This document shows, one piece after another, positions 50,692 to 58,510 of a DNA stretch of 64,000 nt. Below the pieces are notes generated by a model. The model had not been told where the DNA came from. It made no database searches and worked only from the letters and a program-made list of their open reading frames with translations. This DNA is from Streptococcus macacae NCTC 11558. GTDB taxonomy: Bacteria > Bacillota > Bacilli > Lactobacillales > Streptococcaceae. The DNA is taken from positions 310,001 to 374,000 of the forward strand of contig NZ_AEUW02000001.1 in NCBI RefSeq assembly GCF_000187995.2, written 5' to 3'. How positions within the stretch are numbered: position 1 is the stretch's first letter; each line of letters opens with the position of its first letter. A program made the translations under genes and the position numbers.

Positions 50692-50999
50692 AAACACTTT
50701 ACAAAGAAGCTTTAGATCGCAAACAGCATCCAAAAGAAGGATCTTATACCAACTACCTTTTTGAGAAGGGCTTGGACAAGATTCTCAAAAAAGTTGGTGA
50801 AGAAGCGACAGAAGTCGTTATCGGTGCCAAAAATGCAGACAAGGATGAAATTGCCAATGAAACAGCCGACGTCCTTTATCATTTGGCAGTCATGCTGGTT
50901 GAAACAGGCGTCACACCAGATCATGTAGAGGCTGTTCTCAAATCCCGTCAGGGCAAGCAATCCAATGTCCATGACCGCAAAGCCATTACGGATTATTAG
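50685..50999 (+). CDS. hisE: Phosphoribosyl-ATP pyrophosphohydrolase
   Basis: 104 residues, MazG-like all-helical fold: SYTNYLFEKGLDKILKKVGEE and NETADVLYHLAVMLVE with the acidic metal-binding residues. Second step of histidine synthesis. Final his gene of the operon. Confidence 0.94.
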   Translation: MLETLYKEALDRKQHPKEGSYTNYLFEKGLDKILKKVGEEATEVVIGAKNADKDEIANETADVLYHLAVMLVETGVTPDHVEAVLKSRQGKQSNVHDRKAITDY

Positions 51000-51050
51000 G
51001 GAGTATGGAGCAGACTGCCCTAATCGAAAAAGACAAGAAAGAGAGCAAAT

Positions 51051-51602
51051 ATGTCTTTAACCAGTCAGCTTATTACAGCAGATTTTCCAGATTTACAAAA
51101 GGCAGAAGCGCTAAACAAGGAAGCTTTTCCTGAAGAGGAGCGTGTTCCTCTAGCAGAACTGCTGCGTTATAGCAGTGAAGAATTTTCACATTTCTTTGCC
51201 TTTTATGATGGAGACGAATTTGTCGGTTTTGCCTTTGCAGTCTATAATGCTAAGGTTTTCTATATCAGCTTTTTTGCGATTATGCCCCATCTGCGCAGCC
51301 ATGGCTACGGCAGCCAAATCATTGCCAAATTAACGGACTTCTATCAAAGGACTATGGTACTTGAAGTGGAGCGCTTAGATGAACCCTGTGACAATCTGGA
51401 ACAGCGCAAGTCTCGGATGGCCTTTTACCTGAGCAATGGCTTTCAGTCTTCTCATACCTATCTAGAATATGAAGGACTTAGTTTTGAAATACTCTATAAA
51501 GGACCCTTTTTTGACGAAGCAGCTTATTGCGATATCTTCCATAAAATTCAGAAAAAAGACTATTTTGAATTTGAAATTAAACATAGCCGCGATGATGATT
51601 AA
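51051..51602 (+). CDS. GNAT family N-acetyltransferase
   Basis: 183 residues. Acetyl-CoA-binding region ISFFAIMPHLRSHGYGSQIIAKL (R/Q-x-x-G-x-G/A type), then LEVERLDEPCDN and MAFYLSNGFQSS. Substrate unknown. 51 nt after hisE with its own AAAGAGAG; may be the last gene of the his transcript. A terminator follows at 51633–51667. Confidence 0.85.
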   Translation: MSLTSQLITADFPDLQKAEALNKEAFPEEERVPLAELLRYSSEEFSHFFAFYDGDEFVGFAFAVYNAKVFYISFFAIMPHLRSHGYGSQIIAKLTDFYQRTMVLEVERLDEPCDNLEQRKSRMAFYLSNGFQSSHTYLEYEGLSFEILYKGPFFDEAAYCDIFHKIQKKDYFEFEIKHSRDDD

Positions 51603-51810
51603 AGAACTTCGAGAAATGATGTATAGACCATAAAAAAGACTGCCAAACATTTGTGACAGTCTTTTTTAAATGATCAATTTTGGGAGCCAGAACAATGGCA
51701 TCATCAATTCCTTTGTAGACAGAAAACTCTGTCCCTTCCTCAATATTTAAGCTCTTTGGGATAGTCACCGCCACTGAATTACCAACCTTTCTTGCCTTAA
51801 CTGTTGTCAT
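51577..51810 (-). pseudogene. Orphan AbrB/MazE-type antitoxin, probably truncated
   Basis: The first ~47 residues (TTVKARKVGNSVAVTIPKSL… to APKID) are a good swapped-hairpin AbrB/MazE DNA-binding domain. After that the frame runs through the GNAT terminator and the end of the GNAT gene, giving an implausible tail. No toxin gene follows. I read it as the surviving 5' part of a toxin–antitoxin locus. A GAGGTAAGCTAC ribosome site precedes the start on the minus strand. Confidence 0.6.
51633..51667 (+). terminator. Terminator after GNAT gene
   Basis: AAAAAGACTG…ACAGTCTTTTTT with an internal CAAA/TTTG pairing. Confidence 0.82.
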
Positions 51811-51844
51811 GTAGCTTACCTCGTTTCTTTATTATCTTTTCAAG

Positions 51845-51862
51845 TATATACTTAGTGTATAT
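51845..51862 (-). promoter_or_regulatory. Operator-like dyad upstream of the antitoxin
   Basis: TATATAC-TTA-GTGTATA imperfect palindrome just before the AbrB/MazE-type gene; such antitoxins bind this kind of site to autoregulate. Confidence 0.45.
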
Positions 51863-52004
51863 TTGAAAAGGTGTGAGGTCAAATTTCTTTCTCACCATTT
51901 AGCAAGCTCTCTAATTTTTATGGACAGTCAACCTTTTATTCCATCTCTTCCTTAATTGGCGGATTTTTAAAGCTTTCTTCTCTGGCTGGCACTTTGACAT
52001 TTCG

Positions 52005-52029
52005 ACAATTCAGCAGTTTGCTGAATTGT
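52005..52029. other. Perfect inverted repeat in the antitoxin–hsdM gap
   Basis: ACAATTCAGCA-GTT-TGCTGAATTGT, 11-bp perfect arms with a 3-base loop and no T-run. It lies in the 51811–52233 gap, which otherwise holds only the hsdM promoter. Could be a regulatory hairpin, a protein site or a mobile-element end. Confidence 0.55.
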
Positions 52030-52176
52030 TGGTCTTTTGGCGGATATCATTGGAAAGGACGAAAATGTCCGAAGATTTATAACATATAAGTATTATTTTA
52101 AAAAGTTGAACAAAGATTAAAGATGGTTGGAGAAGGAAATAAGTGGATAATCAGAGTCAAATATTCTATAAAATAG

Positions 52177-52185
52177 TGGTATAAT
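52177..52185 (+). promoter_or_regulatory. hsdM extended −10 promoter
   Basis: TGGTATAAT at 52177–52185, 48 bases before the hsdM start. Confidence 0.6.
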
Positions 52186-52233
52186 ATTAATATTGATGGC
52201 ATGAAACTTAATATAAAAATAAAGGAAATAGAA

Positions 52234-53739
52234 ATGGCAAAAAAGACAAATGCAAAAATTGGATTTGAAAAAGAGTTATGGAATGCTGCAGATGCTTTGC
52301 GTGGACATATATCAGCGTCTGACTATCGGAAAATTGTTATTGGTCTTATTTTTTTAAAATATGTTTCCGATGCATTTGATGAAAAATATACGGACTTAGT
52401 AGCAGAAGGATCTGGATTTGAAAATGACCCTGATGCCTACACTGAAGAGAATATTTTTTTTGTTCCAGAAAAGGCAAGATGGCATTTTATTGCCAGTCAT
52501 GCTCATTCTTCACAAATTGGAACGATTTTAGACGAAGCTATGCGTGAAATAGAAGATGATAATCCAAGTTTGGATAATGTTCTTCCGCAAATTTATGCAA
52601 GTCCAGATTTGGATAAACGAGTCTTAGGTGAAGTGGTTGATATCTTTACTAACATTAACATGTTTGAAGGTGCAGAAGAAAAAGATCTCCTGGGGAGAGC
52701 TTATGAATATTGTATTGAACAATTTGCGGCACACGAAGGTAAGCGTGGCGGTGAATTTTATACACCAACCAGTATCGTTAAAACCATTGTTGAAATTTTA
52801 AAGCCTTTCCGCGGTCGTGTCTACGATCCTGCTTGTGGATCAGGTGGTATGTTTGCACAATCAGCTAAATTTGTAAAAAGTCACAGTGGAAATATTTCTA
52901 ATCTATCTATTTTTGGTCAAGAATCTAATGCGGACACGTGGAAAATGGCGAAAATGAATATGGCCATTCGAGGTATTGATGCTGATTTTGGTGAACATCA
53001 GGATAATACTTTTTACAATGATTTACATCCTACTCTAAAAGCAAACTATATCATGGCGAATCCACCTTTTAATATCTCAGGTTGGGGTGCAGATAAGCTA
53101 AAAGATGACATTCGCTGGAAATATGGAACGCCCCCTGATGGAAATGCCAACTATGCTTGGATTCAGCATATGATTCATCACATGGATCCAAGTAATGGAA
53201 AGATTGGTTTGGTATTGGCTAATGGTTCTCTTTCCTCTACCACGAAAGGTGAGGGAGACATTCGTCAAAAAATTATTGAGGACGACTTGATAGAAGGGAT
53301 TGTCGCCTTGCCGTCAAATCTATTTTACAGCGTGACTATCCCTGCTTGTCTCTGGTTTATCAGTAAAAATAAAAAACAAAAGGGAAAGACAGTCTTTATC
53401 GATGCCCGTAATATGGGTGAAATGGTTGATCGAAAGCACCGTGACTTTAGTGATGAAGATATCAAAAAAATAGCAGATACTTTTGAAGCTTTTCAAAAAG
53501 GAGAACTTGAAGATATCAAAGGCTTCTGCGCTGTCGTAGAGACCGCTGACATTGCCAAACAAGACTACATTTTAACACCTGGCCGCTATGTTGGTATTGA
53601 AGAGCAGGAAGATGACGGAGAATCATTTGAAGAAAAAATGGACCGCTTGACTAGTGAGCTATCAGAACTCTTTACCAAATCGCATGAACTGGAAGGTGAG
53701 ATCCGCGAAAGATTGGAGGCGATTGGATTTGAAATATAA
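52234..53739 (+). CDS. hsdM: Type I restriction-modification DNA methyltransferase subunit
   Basis: 501 residues from ATG 52234 (AAAGGAAATAG upstream). N-terminal helical HsdM_N domain, then the N6-adenine methylase: GEFYTPTSIVKTI, SAM motif DPACGSGGMF, catalytic motif IMANPPFN. Methylates adenine with HsdS choosing the target. Its 3' end overlaps hsdS1 by 11 nt. Confidence 0.95.
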   Translation: MAKKTNAKIGFEKELWNAADALRGHISASDYRKIVIGLIFLKYVSDAFDEKYTDLVAEGSGFENDPDAYTEENIFFVPEKARWHFIASHAHSSQIGTILDEAMREIEDDNPSLDNVLPQIYASPDLDKRVLGEVVDIFTNINMFEGAEEKDLLGRAYEYCIEQFAAHEGKRGGEFYTPTSIVKTIVEILKPFRGRVYDPACGSGGMFAQSAKFVKSHSGNISNLSIFGQESNADTWKMAKMNMAIRGIDADFGEHQDNTFYNDLHPTLKANYIMANPPFNISGWGADKLKDDIRWKYGTPPDGNANYAWIQHMIHHMDPSNGKIGLVLANGSLSSTTKGEGDIRQKIIEDDLIEGIVALPSNLFYSVTIPACLWFISKNKKQKGKTVFIDARNMGEMVDRKHRDFSDEDIKKIADTFEAFQKGELEDIKGFCAVVETADIAKQDYILTPGRYVGIEEQEDDGESFEEKMDRLTSELSELFTKSHELEGEIRERLEAIGFEI

Positions 53740-54286
53740 AGAAGTAAATTTAGGCGAGCTTGTTAGTTTTGTTTCAAAGGGAATTCCGCCAAAATATATA
53801 GAAACCAAGTCTCATAATACTATTGTTGTTCTCAATCAGAAAACGAATAGAAATTTTCAAATTGACTATTCGCTATCACGACTAAATGATTTAACTAAGA
53901 AAAAAGTCCCAAAGGATAAGATACTTGTGAATAATGACATTTTGATAAATTCAACCGGTGTTGGAACAGCTGGGCGAATCGCTCAATTAGTAAAAGTACC
54001 TGAATTAACTACTGTGGATGGACACATGATAATTGTTAGACCAGATGTAGAGAAAATCGATCCGTTGTACTTAGGCTATGCTCTTAAAGCACAACAAGCA
54101 AAAATTGAAGGATTACAAGAAGGATCAACTGGGCAAACTGAGTTAAATCGACAACGATTATTGAATGATATTGTGATACAATTTCCTCAATCGAGAGAAT
54201 TACAACAAAAGATTTCTAAACTATTTTTCTCATTTGATGAAAAAATTGAAAATAATAAAAAGATAAATCATCATTTAGCGGCTTGA
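53729..54286 (+). CDS. hsdS: HsdS1, currently a half-subunit ending at an inversion site
   Basis: 185 residues from TTG 53729 (GGAGG nine bases upstream). Contains one target-recognition domain (~1–150) and the start of the central conserved helix, ENNKKINHHL, then ends LAA-stop inside inversion site A. A full HsdS has two such domains. The missing half lies immediately downstream in reverse (54271–54930). Inverting 54264–54920 would join the frames exactly at KINHHL and give a protein near 400 aa. Half-HsdS proteins can act as dimers, so the present form may still direct methylation. Confidence 0.88.
   Translation: MKYKEVNLGELVSFVSKGIPPKYIETKSHNTIVVLNQKTNRNFQIDYSLSRLNDLTKKKVPKDKILVNNDILINSTGVGTAGRIAQLVKVPELTTVDGHMIIVRPDVEKIDPLYLGYALKAQQAKIEGLQEGSTGQTELNRQRLLNDIVIQFPQSRELQQKISKLFFSFDEKIENNKKINHHLAA
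54264..54277 (+). repeat. Inversion site A
   Basis: TAAATCATCATTTA, 14 bp with TAAAT/ATTTA arms around an asymmetric CATC core. Left flank matches site C; right flank (GCGGCTTGA) matches the complement of site D. Confidence 0.85.
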
Positions 54287-54930
54287 GAGACGGGAATTTC
54301 GCCAGACGTTAGTTTAGGTAAGAGTGTGTCACGTAGTTCAGATAAGCTATGAATCTCGGATAGGTTGAAACAAAATAACTTATAAAGAGGTAATAGCATT
54401 TTGTCTAATTTGATTAAATCATTAATTGTAATATTCAAGTCATAATTATTAACTGCAAAAGGACTTAAATTGGCCTGTGCTGAGCCACTAGAAAGTTCAA
54501 TTAAATCTGTAATTATATTTTCTTGTTGCAGAATAGACCAAAGGACTGCATAAGAAAGATTTGTCTTGGTATAAAATAAACCAACGCGCTGATTGATGTA
54601 TCCCTTAAAGTTTTTTGGGATAACACCTATCTTTCCGGTAGTTGCTCCTGTTAAAGCCATTACAATTTCTTCTCCAAAGACCTTAAAGTTTGAAGCTTTT
54701 GTTAATTCAGATTTATTATTTACATAATCAAAATTAGTAAAATCAATTGAAGTTCCGTTTATATCTTTAATTTTAATTACCGGTTTCCCCTCATCACTCC
54801 AATCTTTACTCTTAAATGCATAGCCTGATTTCAATTCAAATAAATCTCCTAATTTAATACATTTATTTGAATGGAAGCTCTTAAAATAATTCTTGCTAAT
54901 CTCTTCTAAATGATGATTTATCTTTACTAC
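54271..54930 (-). pseudogene. Inverted C-terminal half of hsdS1 (silent cassette)
   Basis: Minus-strand frame encoding KINHHLEEISKNYFKSF, a second target-recognition domain (~LGDLFELKSGYAFKSKD onward) and the conserved HsdS end LLPKLTSGEIPVSQAAK. It has no plausible start of its own, so it is a stored half-gene rather than a working one. The TGA stop is shared in sequence with the end of hsdS2. It is flanked by sites A and B in opposite orientation. Confidence 0.88.
54907..54920 (-). repeat. Inversion site B
   Basis: Reverse complement of the 14-bp site. On the minus strand the right flank GAAGAGAT matches site C. Confidence 0.85.
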
Positions 54931-54955
54931 TAAAACTAATAAGGAGGTCCTATCT

Positions 54956-55630
54956 TTGGATTCTAACGATAAGTATTTAGAATATGCAAAATCCCATAAA
55001 GAAACATTCATCAATGACATTATTCAAGGGAAGGTTCCGGATGGTGAGAAGGATGCTGTTTTTATGGCGGGGAGTCCGGGAGCTGGTAAGACAGAGGTCG
55101 CCTTGGGTCTTGCTGAAAATTATGATAATCATGTCATCATTGATGCGGATGCTTTTCGATCAAAGTTTCCAGACTATAACGGGAAAAATTCTTCTGACTT
55201 TCAAAAGGCTTCCTCTTGGTTGGTGGAACAGGCTTTGAAATTTGTCCTTGAAAAAGGCTATTCTTTCATCTTGGATGCGACTTTTGCTATTCTCTCTGCC
55301 GAGAAAAATGTTATTCGTGCTGAGAAGAAGGGCTTTCGAGTGACGATTATCTATGTCTATCAAGACCCGCAAATCGCTTGGCAGTTTACAAAAGAACGGG
55401 AAAGGGCAGAAGGGCGAAAAGTTCCCAAATCAACCTTTATCAATGCCTATTTCAAGGCAAGAGAAAATATCAAAAAAGTCAAAGAAAGACATCCAGATAT
55501 CGTTTTGCATATTATTGTCAAAGATTATCAAAACAATATAGCAGAGGTTCACTATGCAACAGACAATGTGCACTTGGTACTGCCTGAACGGTACACTCGA
55601 CAAGAATTGGAGGAATGCTTAGATGACTGA
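54956..55630 (+). CDS. Zeta-toxin-family P-loop kinase
   Basis: 224 residues from TTG 54956 (AAGGAGG eight bases upstream). Zeta/PezT-like: Walker A AGSPGAGKTE near residue 40, DADAFRSKFPDY and SFILDATFA (substrate Asp region), and basic lid KERERAEGRKVPKS. Zeta toxins phosphorylate UDP-N-acetylglucosamine and stop wall synthesis. No epsilon or PezA antitoxin precedes it; a 53-aa gene overlaps its end instead. It lies between the two hsdS genes. It may be a free toxin, a restriction-linked abortive module, or a harmless kinase relative. Confidence 0.82.
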   Translation: MDSNDKYLEYAKSHKETFINDIIQGKVPDGEKDAVFMAGSPGAGKTEVALGLAENYDNHVIIDADAFRSKFPDYNGKNSSDFQKASSWLVEQALKFVLEKGYSFILDATFAILSAEKNVIRAEKKGFRVTIIYVYQDPQIAWQFTKERERAEGRKVPKSTFINAYFKARENIKKVKERHPDIVLHIIVKDYQNNIAEVHYATDNVHLVLPERYTRQELEECLDD

Positions 55631-55784
55631 AAAAGAACAAGTTAAAGAAATTGTGGACAAGTATAATAAGAGTATTGCGGACTTGTCTGACAAGGCCACC
55701 GCGAAGGAGTTTAAGACGGTAATGAAGTACATTGCTAATCAAGCAAACTCTAGACAACGTAAATTAGTTGGCTTAGACAAGTAA
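55623..55784 (+). CDS. 53-aa helical protein after the zeta-like kinase
   Basis: MTEKEQVKEIVDKYNKSIA… ending VGLDK; overlaps the kinase by 8 nt, so coupled translation is likely. Highly charged and helical, no known domain. By position it could be an antitoxin or cofactor of the kinase. Confidence 0.6.
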   Translation: MTEKEQVKEIVDKYNKSIADLSDKATAKEFKTVMKYIANQANSRQRKLVGLDK

Positions 55785-55837
55785 TTTATGTTCTCCATTG
55801 TTAAAATAGAATAGAGTATTAACAAATGGAGGACAAT

Positions 55838-56818
55838 ATGAAAGATAAGATCATAACCGAAATTCAAAACAAAATGGCGCGGTTGCTGAACCATAAACAG
55901 CTTGATGAACTTGGTAAGGTGATAAATGCGGCACTAAGTAGTGTAGAGCTGGTTGTTAAGACGGATAATACTGTGGCAAATCAGGACTTACTAGATGCTT
56001 TCCTTTCTGCAAAACGGATTGAAGGATGTTCGGAGAAGTCCATCAAATACTATGAGTCAACCATTAAGACGATGATTGAAAAGGTTGCCCAGCCTATTCG
56101 TCAAATTTCAACCGACCATCTGAGAACCTATTTATCAGATTATCAGAAAGGCCGTGGGTCAAGCAAGGTTACTATTGACAATATGCGCCGAATTTTCAGC
56201 TCTTTCTTTGGTTGGCTGGAGGATGAGGACTATATCCTGAAAAGTCCAGTACGCCGGATTCATAAGATAAAAACGGATAAGCCAATCAAGGAGACGATTT
56301 CTGATGAAGGACTAGAGCTATTGCGTGATACTTGCGATCAAATGAGGGATCTAGCCTTGATCGATCTTTTGGCATCAACTGGTATTCGGGTTGGCGAATT
56401 AGTTGGTCTGAATCGTGAAGACATCAATTTCCAGGAAAGGGAATGTGTAGTCTTAGGTAAAGGTGGGAAGGAACGCTTGGTATACTTTGATGCTCGAACC
56501 AAGATTCATTTGATGAATTATCTGGAACAGCGAAAGGATAGCAATCCTGCACTATTCGTCAGCCTGTCATCACCGTTTAAAAGGCTGCAAATAGGAGGAG
56601 TAGAGACACGGCTGCGAGAACTGGGAAAGAGAGCAGAAGTAAACAAGGTCCATCCACACAAGTTCAGAAGAACACTAGCGACAAGAGCCATTGACAAAGG
56701 AATGCCAATAGAACAAGTCCAGCAGCTGCTAGGGCATGTAAAAATAGATACTACCATGCACTATGCCATGGTCAATCAAGCAAATGTAAAAAATTCACAT
56801 CGAAAGTTTATAGGGTGA
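55838..56818 (+). CDS. Tyrosine recombinase, probable hsdS invertase
   Basis: 326 residues from ATG 55838 (GGAGG six bases upstream). N-terminal SAM-like DNA-binding domain (~60–150), catalytic domain with ASTGIRVGELVGL (first Arg), HPHKFRRTLATRA (His-x-x-Arg), LLGHVKIDTTMHYAMV (His and nucleophile Tyr). XerC/D-like size. It lies between two hsdS genes and ten bases before hsdS2, the place of CreX/PsrA invertases in pneumococcal type I loci. Likely substrates are sites A–D. Confidence 0.9.
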   Translation: MKDKIITEIQNKMARLLNHKQLDELGKVINAALSSVELVVKTDNTVANQDLLDAFLSAKRIEGCSEKSIKYYESTIKTMIEKVAQPIRQISTDHLRTYLSDYQKGRGSSKVTIDNMRRIFSSFFGWLEDEDYILKSPVRRIHKIKTDKPIKETISDEGLELLRDTCDQMRDLALIDLLASTGIRVGELVGLNREDINFQERECVVLGKGGKERLVYFDARTKIHLMNYLEQRKDSNPALFVSLSSPFKRLQIGGVETRLRELGKRAEVNKVHPHKFRRTLATRAIDKGMPIEQVQQLLGHVKIDTTMHYAMVNQANVKNSHRKFIG

Positions 56819-56828
56819 GGAGAGAAGG

Positions 56829-57893
56829 ATGCTATATAACTGGGAAACAGTATATCTAGGTGATGTTTGCAAAATTAAATATGGGAAGGATCATAAAAAA
56901 TTATTGGAGGGTAATATCCCTGTCTATGGAACGGGAGGGATAATGCGATATGTTGATACTCCTCTCTATAAAAATAAGTCGGTACTAATTCCTAGAAAGG
57001 GATCTTTAGGGAATCTTTATTTTGTTGATGAGCCATTTTGGACCGTGGATACACTCTTTTATACTGAAATCGATGAGACTAAAATATTACCTGAATTTTT
57101 GTTTTATAAATTAAAAACATACGACTTAGCTAGTATGAATGTTGGCAGTGCAGTTCCAAGTTTAACAACTTCTGTATTAAATGCAATTAACATACAATTA
57201 CCTCCGCTTAGTGTTCAGGAAGAAATAGTTAAAGTTTTAGGAATAATAGACTCAAAAATTCAAAACAATAAAAAGATAAATCATCATTTAGAAGAGATGG
57301 CGCAAGCAATTTTTAAGTCGTGGTTTGTTGATTTTGAACCGTTTGGCGGAATGACTCCCAGGACATGGAAAGAAAAAATATTTTTTGATGTAGCTAAAGT
57401 CAATTATGGAAAAAACTTACCAACCAAAAATTTACTCTCTAAAGGATATCGTGTTTTTGGAGGAAATGGACAAATTGGCTACTACACAAAATTTCTTCAT
57501 CAAAAGGAACGTATATTAATTTCGTGTCGAGGCGCTGCTTCGGGTACCGTTCAATTATCTCGGCCATTTTCATTTATAACAAATAATTCTTTAATAATAA
57601 ATGAAACAAAAGACGTTTATTTTGCCTACCTAAAACAATGGTGTCTCAATCGTCAGTTTTTTGATGTTGTCACGGGATCTGCCCAATCTCAAGTTACAGT
57701 AGATTCACTTAAAAATATCACCATCATACTCCCAGATAGCACGACATTAAAAGAGTTTTCAAATATCATGTTACCACTTTATTCACAAATAGAAAAAAAT
57801 CTGGAAGAAAATGAAAAATTGATAAATCTTCGAGATAATCTCCTTCCCAAACTAATGTCTGGTGAAATCCTTATCAATCAAGCCGCTAAATGA
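56829..57893 (+). CDS. hsdS: HsdS2, complete specificity subunit
   Basis: 354 residues, two target-recognition domains. The first (~5–145) ends in the central helix IDSKIQNNKKINHHLEEMAQAI; the second (~165–310) is followed by ENEKLINLRDNLLPKLMSGEILINQAAK. Site C lies in the KINHHL codons and site D covers the stop, so the C-terminal half is an invertible cassette in the complete orientation. GGAGAGAAGG precedes the ATG. Its ends match hsdS1 while the recognition domains differ. Confidence 0.92.
   Translation: MLYNWETVYLGDVCKIKYGKDHKKLLEGNIPVYGTGGIMRYVDTPLYKNKSVLIPRKGSLGNLYFVDEPFWTVDTLFYTEIDETKILPEFLFYKLKTYDLASMNVGSAVPSLTTSVLNAINIQLPPLSVQEEIVKVLGIIDSKIQNNKKINHHLEEMAQAIFKSWFVDFEPFGGMTPRTWKEKIFFDVAKVNYGKNLPTKNLLSKGYRVFGGNGQIGYYTKFLHQKERILISCRGAASGTVQLSRPFSFITNNSLIINETKDVYFAYLKQWCLNRQFFDVVTGSAQSQVTVDSLKNITIILPDSTTLKEFSNIMLPLYSQIEKNLEENEKLINLRDNLLPKLMSGEILINQAAK
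57277..57290 (+). repeat. Inversion site C
   Basis: TAAATCATCATTTA within the hsdS2 central-helix codons, flanked by AAAAAGA and GAAGAGAT. Confidence 0.85.
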
Positions 57894-57900
57894 TGATTTA
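57887..57900 (-). repeat. Inversion site D
   Basis: TAAATGATGATTTA spanning the hsdS2 stop codon, preceded by AAGCCGC; the inverted partner of site C. Confidence 0.85.
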
Positions 57901-57927
57901 GTTTATAAAAAGAAAGGAATTCTTCTT

Positions 57928-58485
57928 ATGCCCACTAGAAATAGTTATTATGAAAAATTAATTAGTGAAATAATAGACAATTCAGAAGCTAATACATGGG
58001 ATTCAGCGGTGATAGAATGGAAAATTGTTGACGTTGAAGAAGATGAATATTTAAAAGAATCATGTGTATGTGGTAAAGAGAATTTGCGATATTTATATAC
58101 TATCCAAAATGTCTTTAATAACAAAATACTTTATCCTATTGGCAGCTCTTGTATTAAAAAGTTTGAACGTGAAGATCTAAATGCAGAAATTAATGTTAAA
58201 GAACAAATGTTCAAGTTATTACATGCTGTAGAAGAAAACGCATTTTTAGAATTATCATCAGAATTCTTCTCAAGAAAGCTTTTACTGTATTTGTATGAAC
58301 AAGGAGCTTTTAAAGCAACAAGATATAATAACTTTAACCCCCATGAGGATTATCAGTTTATATTGGATATGTTTAATAAGCGAAAAGTATCTGACAGGCA
58401 AAATAGGAAGGCAGTTGCAATAATACTAAATTCTATTAAACCATTTGTTCAAGAGCAGTTAAAAGGTAAAGTACGAGGATGTTAG
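57928..58485 (+). CDS. Unknown protein with paired Cys motifs
   Basis: 185 residues from ATG 57928 (AAAGGAATTC upstream). An N-terminal segment has SCVCGKENLRYLYTIQN and LYPIGSSCIKKF; the three or four Cys suggest a small zinc-binding module. The C-terminal two thirds is helical. I have seen similar CxCG…GSxCIKKF proteins in phages and defence islands, but no function is known to me. It lies between hsdS2 and abiH in the same direction. Confidence 0.65.
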   Translation: MPTRNSYYEKLISEIIDNSEANTWDSAVIEWKIVDVEEDEYLKESCVCGKENLRYLYTIQNVFNNKILYPIGSSCIKKFEREDLNAEINVKEQMFKLLHAVEENAFLELSSEFFSRKLLLYLYEQGAFKATRYNNFNPHEDYQFILDMFNKRKVSDRQNRKAVAIILNSIKPFVQEQLKGKVRGC

Positions 58486-58510
58486 ATGAACATTAAAAGG
58501 AATAATTTTT

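Noticed and set aside
54271..55020. Minus-strand 249-aa ORF as an independent gene
   Set aside because: Its first ~30 residues come from the antisense of the zeta-gene start and inversion site B; the rest is a stored hsdS half without its own start.
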